From JAJRZL01 sp964557855 (GTDB lineage Bacteria > Zixibacteria > MSB-5A5 > GN15 > FEB-12), in assembly GCA_964557855.1 (NCBI GenBank), contig CAZLBP010000013.1, positions 32,765 through 96,764 on the forward strand: a stretch of DNA of 64,000 bases, read 5' to 3'. Below, in pieces: positions 52,701 to 60,814 of the stretch (the first letter of the stretch is position 1; every line of letters starts with the position of its first letter). The position numbers and the translations under genes are program-made. The notes under the pieces were generated by a model. The model searched no databases. It was not told the DNA's origin and worked only from the letters and a program-made list of their open reading frames with translations.

Positions 52701-54216
52701 CAAGATACTCCGCGGGTAGTCCGGTGGGCAGCATGGAGACCGTTCCCTCGGCGGCCCCGACTTTGAAATGCAGTTCCGGTGCTTGCGTAAGCGGCGGGGC
52801 GCTCAAGACTTTGCAGACAACTTCATAGTCATTGGCGGTGTCTCTGGTGTCGGGCAACAGTTGGTGCAGGATCGTAACCTGGTCGAGCTCGGCCAGAGCA
52901 TTTTGGGCGTTGATGCGGCCCCAACCGTGTTGATTGTCGAATCCGGGTGTGCCCAGATCCTCAGCAGAGTTCACGAGAATCTGCCTCACCAGAGCCGGCG
53001 TGAGGTCCGGTTCGTAGCTTATCAGCAAAGCTGCGAGTCCGGCGACATGCGGTGCGGCCATAGAGGTGCCGGCCAGGTAGCCATAACCTGAAGTGTCATT
53101 GCCGTTCAATCCGGCCCGATAGTTGGGATAGGTTGACAAAACATCGTTCTCGTCGCGGTCGGAGCCAAATCCCCCCGGGGCCGACACCACCACCTCCGGG
53201 CCAATGCTTGAAAACTGTGAAATCTGGTCGTTATGGTCGGTCGAGGAAACGGCTATGACATTGTCGTATTGGAGTGAATAGGCAGCCGGCCAGCGCACAT
53301 CGCCGCCGTACATGTTCCCGGCTGAGGCGCAGATGACTACGCCGTGCGTGTCGGCATAGGCGACGCCCTCTTCCTTGGTCATATTGGCCGGGCCGCTGCC
53401 GGAGTAATTGATGACGCGGCATCCGTTTTGCACCGCGTATATACAGCCGTCGCGGAATGCCTCGCTGGTGCCGCTGCCGTTTTCATTGAAGACCTTGATG
53501 GCCAAAATCTGAGCGTTCCAGCACACTCCGGCGACGCCGGTACCGTTGTCGGTTTCAGCGGCGATAGTGCCGATGACGTGCGCGCCGTGTCCCCGATCAT
53601 CGGTCGGCTTGGGGTCGTCGTTAATGAAGTCATAACCCAGGAAAAAACGCGTGGTGTCATCGAGATCAGGATGACTGAGCTCTCCGAAGCGGAGGGGAAT
53701 TCCGGTATCAAGGACACCGACCTTCACCGGTTGCCCGCCGGTCGTTATGTCCCAAGCCTCGACCGCGTCAATATCGGCGTCGACTGTTCCGCCCGGGGGA
53801 TCCTGTCCGGTGTTATGGTAATGCCATTGTTTGTCGAACAGTGAATCGTTGGGGATAACGCATTCCCGTTCAATCAGATTCGGTTCAGCGTACCGCACGG
53901 CCGGCAGTTTGGCGAGGCTGTCGATTATGTCCGACATATCCGTTCCGGCCGTGGTTCGGACTTTCATGAAACCCCGCTCATCCGCCTGCCTGGTGATTGT
54001 CAGATTCATGGTTGTCAGAGTTCGAGCAACATCGTTCTGGGACCTATCGGCTTTCAGGCCGATCAGAATCTCCCTGGCGACGAATTCCACCTCCTGGCCT
54101 TGCCATGTGCCCTTAAGAACTTCACGGCCGGAGATAGTCTCGGCTCCGGCATCGAGTGAGGCCATCATCAGCCCCAGCCATAAAACGATACAGACACTTT
54201 GATTGGATTTGCTCAT
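49741..54216 (-). CDS. Large secreted S8 subtilase with dockerin-like C-terminus
   Basis: 1491 residues. A signal peptide (to about 25) and a propeptide (about 40-115; ILIGLKADRSQ...AVRYAEPNLIE) precede the catalytic domain with Asp170 (VGVLDTGI), His210 (DRGHGAHVIGT), Asn301 (SAGN) and Ser385 (GTSMAAPHVAG). Beyond about 440 come long beta-sandwich repeats, including two MAM/jelly-roll-like segments (GWGIDDFEIGF, YDDWWVDDLSI). The end is two canonical dockerin-type loops (DLNLDNDVNILDL, DINNDGDINVLDL) and PDPVCE. Extracellular protein breakdown is likely. GAGGAA precedes the ATG. Confidence 0.94.
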   Translation of the reverse strand: MSKSNQSVCIVLWLGLMMASLDAGAETISGREVLKGTWQGQEVEFVAREILIGLKADRSQNDVARTLTTMNLTITRQADERGFMKVRTTAGTDMSDIIDSLAKLPAVRYAEPNLIERECVIPNDSLFDKQWHYHNTGQDPPGGTVDADIDAVEAWDITTGGQPVKVGVLDTGIPLRFGELSHPDLDDTTRFFLGYDFINDDPKPTDDRGHGAHVIGTIAAETDNGTGVAGVCWNAQILAIKVFNENGSGTSEAFRDGCIYAVQNGCRVINYSGSGPANMTKEEGVAYADTHGVVICASAGNMYGGDVRWPAAYSLQYDNVIAVSSTDHNDQISQFSSIGPEVVVSAPGGFGSDRDENDVLSTYPNYRAGLNGNDTSGYGYLAGTSMAAPHVAGLAALLISYEPDLTPALVRQILVNSAEDLGTPGFDNQHGWGRINAQNALAELDQVTILHQLLPDTRDTANDYEVVCKVLSAPPLTQAPELHFKVGAAEGTVSMLPTGLPAEYLGYIPAQPPLTSVDYWISAANTAGNSDVTDTFSFNITSHGVRMWPPDVEAAHPDGSLLQFPLWVVNEGLLADTFDLSLTAGWSGAIYDSLGLLPISSTPQIQPGDSVKITIEIEVPSLPIGTVDEALLTARSRSDTTQVSTARVVTTVSAAVLSPPLADEFSNVDSTIWLQVFECHTVATGGFAIPSPSRYMFFDDSDFGGDTLKSQPLDFSGTDSVLLRFYLQRRMPAESDTFKVDFLDSNHLWVNIYTEIGGEPYYQSDFLLRETVLPRTANHDAFQIRFTSAAQPTFESHGWGIDDFEIGFYPERHFQIIPRTQVGLGLAGDTIRSIVTVVNKGSSNDRYGGIHVNGDWNATFWDSTGAEQIVVTDYIDQNDSVNIMVKVAITPDTSEPYFTYTMLDIYSSRDPSEKRHTNIPSRSGVIPTAIPLLETFSEYSDFWLYNRGVLLNGNPAAPSYPDCLNMDGAYDTVIFDFFDLSAYAEVFFSYYYQRGGGYDNPEVGENLRFEYTDTAGQWRLLNEHLGGDPPMASFEVVALPLPPDALHDRFQFRITSNGSGYSYDDWWVDDLSITTQLPFFSVSEDTIHVSLDRGDSSTAQLIVANTGGSGVNYRSHVEYLGIVFQAGKLGYSDRALSSAFKGEPDTRVGPPVHRTSGSGPGAIYVWRDSDDPDGPTFDWIDIQGSGTPIAGLADDNFSNAYSLGMYLPYYDKTATLLRVGSNGLIGLGSSYNLESFDNQLLPSRGAPDGLLAWCWKDLDIDNVNNPDGAVYYVTSSNKVIIQFVNYPEYGGGPGDVINAQVILELDGTITYQYLSIDSGFETTDCTVGLEDDDGLKGVNVVFNNEYLHDSLAIQFVRTRGWLTMPVDSGTLGPGESDTLQLMISAVDLDSADYHANLVVSSGNPLLSSDSAVVPVKLSVAWGIPFLCGDLNLDNDVNILDLSVYVDYLFRGGPAPPRLDGADINNDGDINVLDLTYVVDYLFRGGPDPVCE

Positions 54217-54267
54217 AGTCGTTCCTCTAGAAAATGGGGGACACGCGACAGCGACTATCCTGACTTA

Positions 54268-54295
54268 AATATACTGGATTTGCGGAAGCTGTCAA
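54268..54295 (-). promoter_or_regulatory. Promoter of the subtilase gene
   Basis: On the minus strand TTGACA, a 16-base spacer and TATATT; the leader would be about 45 bases. Confidence 0.65.
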
Positions 54296-54422
54296 CTTGT
54301 TTAGAGGCGGCGTCGGGTTCCGTTTCGACCAATAAAATGGGTAACTATAACCACGATGTCTGGTGTCTGAAATCGATCGGTACTGTAGGAGAACGGGTCG
54401 AAACAGCTCTGTCAGTCGGGAC

Positions 54423-54926
54423 TCATCCGGTCTGACGATGCTTCAGCCAGCGTTTAATATGTCTGATGGCCCAGCGGTAATGGCCGCTCGTGTTGGGGTG
54501 CAGGTACGTGGTCAGTGGATATTTTTTGGTCCAGGCAAAGGCACCCGGCTGGAGAAGCTCGTCTTCAGGCAGCGAATCGATAAGTTTGATCATTTCCTGA
54601 TGTGATCGAGTGAATCGAGATCTGACACTGGCCAGGGACTTGTCTTTGTTTTTCAGATAGAAAGCTTTGTTCAAGTCCCGGATTTGACTCCATTTGTAGC
54701 TCGGCGTCGGCATTTGTGGCGTCTTGCCTTTTAGTCCCGCTTGGTACCAGCTCAGCGCGAGTTTGTGCCACTCGTTCAGGTGCGCCAGCATATCTTTGAG
54801 CGACCACACGCCGCAGACGCCCGATTCCAGGAAGTCCCGGTCGTCCAGGTCTTCGATCAACTCCAACAGGGTACGATGTTCCTTGTGAATGTCGCTGAGA
54901 AATTGTTCTTTTGACGGGTATCTCAT
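54423..54926 (-). CDS. ClbS/DfsB family four-helix-bundle protein
   Basis: 167 residues. It begins YPSKEQFLSDIHKEHRTLLELI and has GVWSLKDMLAHLNEWHKLALSWY (about 40-63), PSYKWSQIRDLNKAFY and the late TSGHYRWAIRHIKRWLK, the pattern of the ClbS/DfsB (DUF1706) relatives of DinB. ClbS itself protects against colibactin, but most members sit in genomes without it and have unknown substrates. AGGAG precedes the ATG. It stands alone upstream of the subtilase gene. Confidence 0.9.
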   Translation of the reverse strand: MRYPSKEQFLSDIHKEHRTLLELIEDLDDRDFLESGVCGVWSLKDMLAHLNEWHKLALSWYQAGLKGKTPQMPTPSYKWSQIRDLNKAFYLKNKDKSLASVRSRFTRSHQEMIKLIDSLPEDELLQPGAFAWTKKYPLTTYLHPNTSGHYRWAIRHIKRWLKHRQTG

Positions 54927-55172
54927 GGCTCCTGGCCTTTCGCTGACCTTTTTCGGCTCACGGTTTTTCCAGTAGTTTCATCACAGTCTGCATCGTAGTT
55001 GCCTGGGATTTTGACTTCGTACTTTTCCATGGTCTACCGTGGTAACGCTTGTTCTTCCAGTTGATGTTTCATGCTTGGTAGTCGAAATGTAGGGCGATGA
55101 TTGACATCCGGCAAGCGGGCTTTTCGTCCGGCACTTCTCTTGACAAACAAGACAGTCGCTACAGAAGTTTAT

Positions 55173-55195
55173 GTTCCCAAGTACAGCTTGGGAAC
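55173..55195. repeat. GTTCCCAAG hairpin
   Basis: GTTCCCAAG-tacag-CTTGGGAAC has perfect 9-bp arms. A degenerate relative lies near 20899-20926. Confidence 0.75.
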
Positions 55196-55203
55196 GAGAA
55201 ATA

Positions 55204-55234
55204 GTCCCGCACCCCAAGGGGTGCGCCACCCGAC
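55204..55234 (+). repeat. 31-bp repeat, copy 1
   Basis: It begins GTCCCGCACCCC and ends CACCCGAC, with an internal hairpin GCACCCC-aa-GGGGTGC. It matches copy 2 at 28 of 31 positions. Confidence 0.8.
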
Positions 55235-55299
55235 CATCTCCACTTCCAGTCGGATGGCCAGCTTGGTGGCACGGTTTCGCTGAAGTCGGGCACGGAACA

Positions 55300-55330
55300 G
55301 TCCCGCATTCCAAGGGGTGCGCTACCCGAC
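55300..55330 (+). repeat. 31-bp repeat, copy 2
   Basis: It begins GTCCCGCATTCC and ends TACCCGAC, 96 bases after copy 1. The three differences weaken the internal stem. A decayed third copy may be at 56018-56036 (GTTCCGCACCCTCGGGGGC). Confidence 0.8.
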
Positions 55331-55827
55331 TCTCCGCTTTTCATCAGACCAGCTGAAGCTTAAACCGATAAGTATTCGGTTCGGCGGCGTCGTTGCGGGT
55401 TGACAAGACTCGACCCTGGCTCGGTCTCTGGTGTCGGAGTTGACCATTCGCTCAGACCAATGCCCACTTGTGACCGTGGTTCAGGGAACCGGACTATGCG
55501 GGTTCTTAAAAGACCACCTTTCGTTTTACCCATAAAAGAAGCCCCCGTCCGGTATGCTAAGAACGAGGGCTATGGTCAAATGGAGAAAGGGGGATCCAGT
55601 TGTTATAACAGTTGAGAATGCGGAAAAGTTCGGTCCCGGGGAGTCAGAAAAGAACTAATTGGATCGATTTTATGATGCAAATCGTCCGCAGGGCGTTTTC
55701 CGCCACGGGCGGACCGGGTGGGATCAAGAACCGTCGCAATAGTTGCGCTGAGGCGTGGAAGAGGACAGCATTCCACCTGAATGCTGGGGCACTCGTGGTT
55801 TGAGGCTCGCCGACCCGGGCCGCGGTT

Positions 55828-55851
55828 GGACAGCTCGCGAGCTGTCCCTAC
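55828..55851 (-). repeat. 20-bp palindrome with GTAG foot
   Basis: GGACAGCTCGCGAGCTGTCC (55828-55847) is a perfect palindrome. On the minus strand GTAG stands directly before it, the same foot-and-stem layout as the REPs around the RAYT gene. Confidence 0.75.
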
Positions 55852-56036
55852 AATTGTACCTGTTAATCCAATATCTGTACCGAATGCCGGAGCGGGATTG
55901 GGACCTACGACCTACTTCGTGCGTCGATCTGAAGATTGCCTCACCACGATGCTGGACGGGGTAAGTGGTTGACGTGTTTTTCGAAGGCGGATGTGGACAT
56001 CGGATAGTCACGGAATAGTTCCGCACCCTCGGGGGC

Positions 56037-56074
56037 GTCAGGTCACACCCGGCCGGCGCGGGTCGAGACCTGAC
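56037..56074 (+). repeat. Dispersed ACCTGAC-type inverted repeat, copy 3
   Basis: The arms GTCAGGTC and GACCTGAC pair perfectly, with CCCGG and GCGGG inside. It is followed by ACAAC, as copy 2 is by GCAAC. Confidence 0.75.
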
Positions 56075-56391
56075 ACAACACGTGAAAGAGGCAGGTCCGA
56101 AGCGGGTCTTCTCTATAACTGCTGGAGTACCTTGTTACTCCTAACCTGGCCGGCGTCGGGCCACGGTGATCCTGAGTAAAATAGATTGCTTCGTTGTCCG
56201 CCGAGGCGGAAGTCTCGCCATAACAATTGCAACAGGTAACCGCCCCAGCGAAATTGGCTTACTCAGCAGAGTCTATCGATGCCGTCCGAGTAATTCCACC
56301 GGAGCAGTGCGAAATGGCTAACTGCATACGAGACAACCGGAAATACGGAACTTAGGCGATCTTTCGGTTGTTTTTGAGATATAAATAAAGG

Positions 56392-56420
56392 TTGGCTTTC
56401 AGGGAACGAGAGTCTATATT
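56392..56420 (+). promoter_or_regulatory. Candidate promoter of the yajC-def-fmt-rng operon
   Basis: TTGGCT, a 17-base spacer and TATATT; the leader would be about 70 bases. Confidence 0.6.
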
Positions 56421-56494
56421 ATGGACTGTCAAGTTGTTAAGACTGTTCAGAGAATGAGCAGTATGACGATATAAATAAGGAGAATTGAAACAGA

Positions 56495-56806
56495 GTGAAT
56501 TGGCCGATTTTAATGACCGGTGCCGAAGGCGCCGGCGGCGGCGGGATGATCACGACTCTGGTATGGTTCGGACTGATTTTTGTCCTGATGTACCTGTTGT
56601 TGATTCGTCCCCAGAGAAAAAAGCAGAAGGAACATGAGCAGTTGCTGAAGCAACTGAAGAAAGGCGACAAGGTAGTTACCAGCGGCGGCATGTTCGGAAC
56701 GATATTCGCGATCGACGAGGATCGCAACCGGATCGTCCTGAAGATTGGCGAAAACACCAAACTGGAGTTTTTGAAATCTTCGATTGCCGCCAAGGTAGAC
56801 GGCTAG
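56495..56806 (+). CDS. yajC: Preprotein translocase subunit YajC
   Basis: 103 residues starting at GTG, with AAGGAG about 12 bases upstream. One membrane helix (about 20-38; TTLVWFGLIFVLMYLLLIRP) ends in the family's RPQRKKQKEHEQLL, followed by the cytoplasmic GDKVVTSGGMFGTI domain. YajC associates with SecDF in the inner membrane. secD/secF, often next to it, are not here; def follows after 14 bases. Confidence 0.95.
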   Translation: MNWPILMTGAEGAGGGGMITTLVWFGLIFVLMYLLLIRPQRKKQKEHEQLLKQLKKGDKVVTSGGMFGTIFAIDEDRNRIVLKIGENTKLEFLKSSIAAKVDG

Positions 56807-56820
56807 TTTGAGGAGTTACC

Positions 56821-57330
56821 GTGTCAGAGCGATCGATTGTTATATACGGTGACCCGGTATTGCGGAAAACGTGTGAACCGGTAGAAGAGATAGACCGGGA
56901 CGTAAAGAATCTGGTGTCGGACTTGACCGACACGCTGAAAAAAGCTCGAGGTCTGGGGTTGGCTGCGCCCCAGATTGGTGTTTCCAAGCGCGTGTTTATC
57001 GTGGATTTGTCGGTGATCGATCTCACCGCTTCCCTGACCGTATTCATCAATCCGGAAATTGTCGAAACCAGTGACGAAGAGGTTGAGCTGGAGGAAGGTT
57101 GTTTGTCATTTCCGGGATTATATCAGAAGATCATCCGTCCCGCCAAAGTGACGGTACGGGCGACGGATATCGATGGCAATGAGTTTGAGTTGCAGGCCGA
57201 GGGCATGACGGCCAGGGCCATTTTGCATGAATACGATCATCTGGAAGGAACGCTCTTTATAGATCGGATGACACCGTTCACCAGGACCATGATAAAAGGA
57301 AAGCTGAAAAAGCTGCAAATAGCTTCCTGA
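56821..57330 (+). CDS. def: Peptide deformylase
   Basis: 169 residues from a GTG preceded by GAGGAG. The three motifs of the metal site are GLGLAAPQIG (about 43-52), EEGCLSFPG with the Cys ligand, and HEYDHLEG with the two His ligands. It removes the formyl group from nascent N-termini and pairs functionally with fmt, the next gene. Confidence 0.96.
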   Translation: MSERSIVIYGDPVLRKTCEPVEEIDRDVKNLVSDLTDTLKKARGLGLAAPQIGVSKRVFIVDLSVIDLTASLTVFINPEIVETSDEEVELEEGCLSFPGLYQKIIRPAKVTVRATDIDGNEFELQAEGMTARAILHEYDHLEGTLFIDRMTPFTRTMIKGKLKKLQIAS

Positions 57331-57405
57331 CGTTTTCAACTCGTTTTTCTGCACTGCCACAAGCTCTCTTTAGCTGTCCTTCGCTTTCGCGGTAGACAAT
57401 ACCGA

Positions 57406-58377
57406 ATGAATGTCGTTTTTATGGGAACGCCGGAGTTTGCGCGGCGACCGCTGGCCTGTCTGGCGGAGAGCAAGCACAAAATTCTGGCGGTAGTCACCGG
57501 TCAAGATGAACCGTTGCCTCGGGGTAACGAGGTACGTCCGACCGCTGTCAAGCAGGAAGCGCTGAAACGCGGCCTGGATGTACTGACACCAGCCAGACTC
57601 AAGGACAAACAGCTGCGCCAGACGCTGCGTGAATACGATCCGGACATCTTTGTCGTAGTGGCTTTCAAGATTCTGCCTCGCCAGCTGTTCACGCTGCCGA
57701 AATACGGGTCGATGAACGTCCACGCCTCCCTGTTGCCCAAATACCGCGGAGCGGCGCCGATCAACTGGGCGCTTATCAACGGAGAAAGGGAAACCGGGCT
57801 CAGTAGTTTCGTGCTCGACGAAAAGGTAGATACCGGGGATCTCGTCCTGCAGGAGAAGGTGGGGATATCAGATGAAGACAACTTCGACTCCCTGTATGCT
57901 CGACTTTCGGAGCTGGCCGGTCCGTTTCTGCTGAAATCGCTCGACCTGCTGGAAAGCCGGGATTTCGCCCCGATCCCTCAGGATCATTCGCAGGCGACCC
58001 CGGCCCCCAAGATCACGGCGGAGGATGCTTTGATTGATTTTGGTTTCCCGGCGAAGCACGTTGTCAATTTCGTTCGCGGGCTGTGCTCCGTTCCGGGAGC
58101 TTACACCTATTTCAGAGGTACTCGTGTGATAATTCTCCGATGTACGAAGTCGCAGGAGGGGACCGGACCTTCCGGAGAGTCGGCTGCCGCACCGGGGACT
58201 ATCATTCCGAGCCGGAAGCGTTTACTCGTGCAATGCGCCGACTCACTCATCGAGATACAGGAACTCAAACCACAAGGTAAGACGAAGATGGATGGAAGGT
58301 CTTTTCTCAATGGTTATCGTCCCGGAGAGGGCGACTATTTTGGCATACAACCGGAAAGACATGGAATAGAAAAATGA
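57406..58377 (+). CDS. fmt: Methionyl-tRNA formyltransferase
   Basis: 323 residues. N-terminal Rossmann-type domain with FMGTPEFA, and the catalytic region MNVHASLLPKYRGAAPINWA (about 104-123) with the N-H pair, plus the Asp in DEKVDTGDL. The C-terminal OB-like domain follows from about 205. It formylates initiator Met-tRNA. No strong ribosome site is seen 75 bases after def. Its TGA overlaps the rng ATG as ATGA. Confidence 0.95.
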   Translation: MNVVFMGTPEFARRPLACLAESKHKILAVVTGQDEPLPRGNEVRPTAVKQEALKRGLDVLTPARLKDKQLRQTLREYDPDIFVVVAFKILPRQLFTLPKYGSMNVHASLLPKYRGAAPINWALINGERETGLSSFVLDEKVDTGDLVLQEKVGISDEDNFDSLYARLSELAGPFLLKSLDLLESRDFAPIPQDHSQATPAPKITAEDALIDFGFPAKHVVNFVRGLCSVPGAYTYFRGTRVIILRCTKSQEGTGPSGESAAAPGTIIPSRKRLLVQCADSLIEIQELKPQGKTKMDGRSFLNGYRPGEGDYFGIQPERHGIEK

Positions 58378-59912
58378 AGAAAGAAATCCTGATTAACTCC
58401 ACCGACTACGAAAAACGAGTCGCCATGCTCGAGGATGACCGGCTGGTTGAGCTTCAGGTAGAACGACCGGATAACGAACGCATGGTGGGGGACATTTACA
58501 AGGGGATCATTAGAACCGTATTGCCGGGCATGTCGGCCGCATTTGTAGATATCGGGCTGCCGCGAGCGGCTTATCTGCATTCGTCGGATATCGGCAAAGA
58601 TTATGGCCCCGGCAGCGGTTATGACGACCTGAACGAGGAGGAGGCGCCGGTAGAGATCATACGCAAGCGCAAGCGAGATAAGATCGAATCGGTGCTTAAG
58701 CGGAATCAGGAATTGCTGGTTCAAGTAATTAAGGAGCCGATTTCCACCAAGGGACCGCGGATTTCGACGGAGATCTCGATTCCGGGCCGATATACGGTGC
58801 TGGTGCCGGATGATGACCACATCCGTGTGTCGAAGCGCATACAGAACTGGCCGGAGAGGAAACGACTCCAGAAGATTCTGGTGCCTCTGCGCCCGGAAGG
58901 GTTCGGGCTGATAGCCCGCACGGAATCAGAGGGAAAGCAGGAAAAGGACTTTCGAGCCGACATCAAACGGCTGTTCAAGCTGTGGAGTAAGCTTAAAAAG
59001 AAAGCCGACAGTACTTCGGCGCCGACCCTGATTCACAAGGAAGCCGACATGCTGGTTTCCATGATCCGCGATGTTTTCACTGATGACGTGACGCGGGTGC
59101 TGATCGACAACAAATCCGACTACAAAAAGGTCATCAGTTTTACGCGTCAGGTGATGCCGCATCTTAAGAATCGTGTGAAACTATACAAGGCGGGTAAGCC
59201 GCTGTTCGATCTGTACAACCTGGAACGTGAAATCGACAACATGATGGAAAGCAAGGTCTGGATCCGGAAAGGCGCTTACCTGATTATAGATCAGACCGAG
59301 GCTATGGTGACAATCGACGTTAACACCGGCCGCTTTGTGGGGGGGAAGGATCAGGAGACGACGATATTTGAAACGAACCTCGAGGCGGGTCGGGAAATCG
59401 CCCGGCAGGTACGTCTGCGTGATATCGGCGGCTTGATTATATGTGACTTTATCGACATGTACAACCGGGAGAATCGGCGGCGACTTTTTGAGGCCTTCAA
59501 AAGTTTCTTCAAGAATGATAGAGCCAAGCACGCCATCAATCCGGTGACCGATTTCGGTCTGATGGAGATGACGCGTGAACGGGTGCGCCCGTCGCATTTG
59601 CATGCCCTTTCAGAGCCTTGCCCGACCTGTCATGGAAGAGGCCGGATTATGTCCAAGGAGACCATGGCGACGAAAATAGAACGATGGTTTCTGCGCGCCA
59701 AAGCGGCCGGTAAATACTCCCGGTTCAATCTGGTCGTGAATCCTTTATTGGCGGAATTGCTGTCCAATAACGGCAATAATCGTATCGAGAGAGTGATGAA
59801 GATACAGGGATTCCGGATAAATCTGGTGCGAGATACAACTATCCCGGTACAGGATTATCAGGTGTTCAGTGCAGACAATAATGCCAATATCACCGATAAG
59901 TACCTAGTTTGA
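58374..59912 (+). CDS. rng: Ribonuclease G/E family endonuclease
   Basis: 512 residues, the RNase G size without the long RNase E scaffold tail. An N-terminal S1 domain (about 35-115; GDIYKGIIRTVLPGMSAAFVDIG) precedes the RNase-H-like and DNase-I-like parts. Catalytic Asp residues are in MVTIDVNTGRF and ICDFIDM. The zinc-link cysteines are in EPCPTCHGRG near residue 420. It cleaves rRNA precursors and mRNA with 5'-monophosphate preference. Translationally coupled to fmt. Confidence 0.95.
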   Translation: MKKEILINSTDYEKRVAMLEDDRLVELQVERPDNERMVGDIYKGIIRTVLPGMSAAFVDIGLPRAAYLHSSDIGKDYGPGSGYDDLNEEEAPVEIIRKRKRDKIESVLKRNQELLVQVIKEPISTKGPRISTEISIPGRYTVLVPDDDHIRVSKRIQNWPERKRLQKILVPLRPEGFGLIARTESEGKQEKDFRADIKRLFKLWSKLKKKADSTSAPTLIHKEADMLVSMIRDVFTDDVTRVLIDNKSDYKKVISFTRQVMPHLKNRVKLYKAGKPLFDLYNLEREIDNMMESKVWIRKGAYLIIDQTEAMVTIDVNTGRFVGGKDQETTIFETNLEAGREIARQVRLRDIGGLIICDFIDMYNRENRRRLFEAFKSFFKNDRAKHAINPVTDFGLMEMTRERVRPSHLHALSEPCPTCHGRGRIMSKETMATKIERWFLRAKAAGKYSRFNLVVNPLLAELLSNNGNNRIERVMKIQGFRINLVRDTTIPVQDYQVFSADNNANITDKYLV

Positions 59913-59979
59913 TTACGTACAAAATAAGGAAGAACTGACAGACAAATTGACCTGAGATGCAGAAAAAGATTGCCATGCG

Positions 59980-60648
59980 ATGGAAGATGTCGGATATATG
60001 GTAAGTGGGATGTCTGACAAGTATCACATAAATCGTGAAATCGAGATAAAGCTCGATCTGGGATCTTTCACCAACTACCTGAAACTGATCGGCTTTCTGG
60101 GTCAGATAGATCAGGAGGAACACCAGATTAACGGCTTTTTCGACACTGAAGATCGTCGGCTGTCCAAGGAAGGCTGGGCTTTGCGGGTGAGAGCCGAGGA
60201 CAAAAGAGGTCTGGTGACTCTGAAGGGGGAGACATCGGGTGATGAGCGGGTATCAATCCGTGATGAAATCGAATCGGAGATTTCTCGAGGTGAGGCCGTG
60301 GAGGTTCTTGACCTGCGCCGCAATATACTCGACATCGCGGCCGCCCCGGTCGAGTTTATCAAGGAGCATTGGGGTGAGCTCGAAATGGCCAAGCTCGTGC
60401 ATTTCGAGAATACTCGACAGGAGAAGGAATTCAAGATCGGCGACTATATGTATATGCTTCAGATCGATACGACGGAGTTTTCGGACGGATCGGTTGAATA
60501 TGAACTGGAGGTTGAGACGGCCGATGAGGAGAAGGTTGAAGTAGTCAACGACTCGCTTCGCAAGCTGTTCGTGTCTTTGGAAATTCCCTTCATACCCCAG
60601 TCCCAGACCAAGTTCGCCCGCGCTCAGGCCAAAGGCAAAGTCTTCTGA
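59980..60648 (+). CDS. CYTH-domain protein (CyaB / class IV adenylyl cyclase-like)
   Basis: About 212-222 residues; three in-frame ATGs (59980, 59998, 60010) compete. The third, giving MSDKYHINREIEIKL, starts nearest the domain. The E-x-E-x-K signature (EIEIKL) of the triphosphate tunnel is followed by FFDTEDRRLSKEGWALRVR, VTLKGE and a C-terminal YELEVET. CYTH enzymes include adenylyl cyclases, thiamine triphosphatases and inorganic triphosphatases; the activity is not readable. Confidence 0.88.
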   Translation: MEDVGYMVSGMSDKYHINREIEIKLDLGSFTNYLKLIGFLGQIDQEEHQINGFFDTEDRRLSKEGWALRVRAEDKRGLVTLKGETSGDERVSIRDEIESEISRGEAVEVLDLRRNILDIAAAPVEFIKEHWGELEMAKLVHFENTRQEKEFKIGDYMYMLQIDTTEFSDGSVEYELEVETADEEKVEVVNDSLRKLFVSLEIPFIPQSQTKFARAQAKGKVF

Positions 60649-60743
60649 CGACCCAGACCAGGCACTTTTCCGTGTATCAAATACCGACTTTGCCGTGTAG
60701 CTGACAAAGCACCCGGAGTATGCAGTTTGGTCACACGGCGTTC

Positions 60744-60771
60744 TTGACAGCCCGGGTCTTCCTGTTACTTT
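60744..60771 (+). promoter_or_regulatory. Candidate promoter of mscS
   Basis: TTGACA, a 16-base spacer and TACTTT. The predicted start near 60778 leaves a leader of about 35 bases. Confidence 0.55.
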
Positions 60772-60814
60772 ACTACCAAAACGATCACCAGGAACTGAAG
60801 GAAAGGCAAGACAT

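Larger units (their letters stand above)
54927..56494. other. 1.5-kb gene-free region filled with degenerate hairpin repeats
   Basis: No open frame here has a ribosome site together with recognisable residues. Instead there are hairpins at 55173, two copies of a 31-bp repeat (55204 and 55300), a 20-bp palindrome with a GTAG foot (55828) and an ACCTGAC-type repeat (56037). The right end holds the yajC promoter. It looks like an accumulation site for REP-like elements. Confidence 0.75.

Noticed and set aside
55755..56179. Short open frames in the 1.5-kb repeat region
   Set aside because: They run over palindromes and repeats, have no ribosome sites and encode Arg/Pro/Thr-rich sequence without similarity to anything I know.
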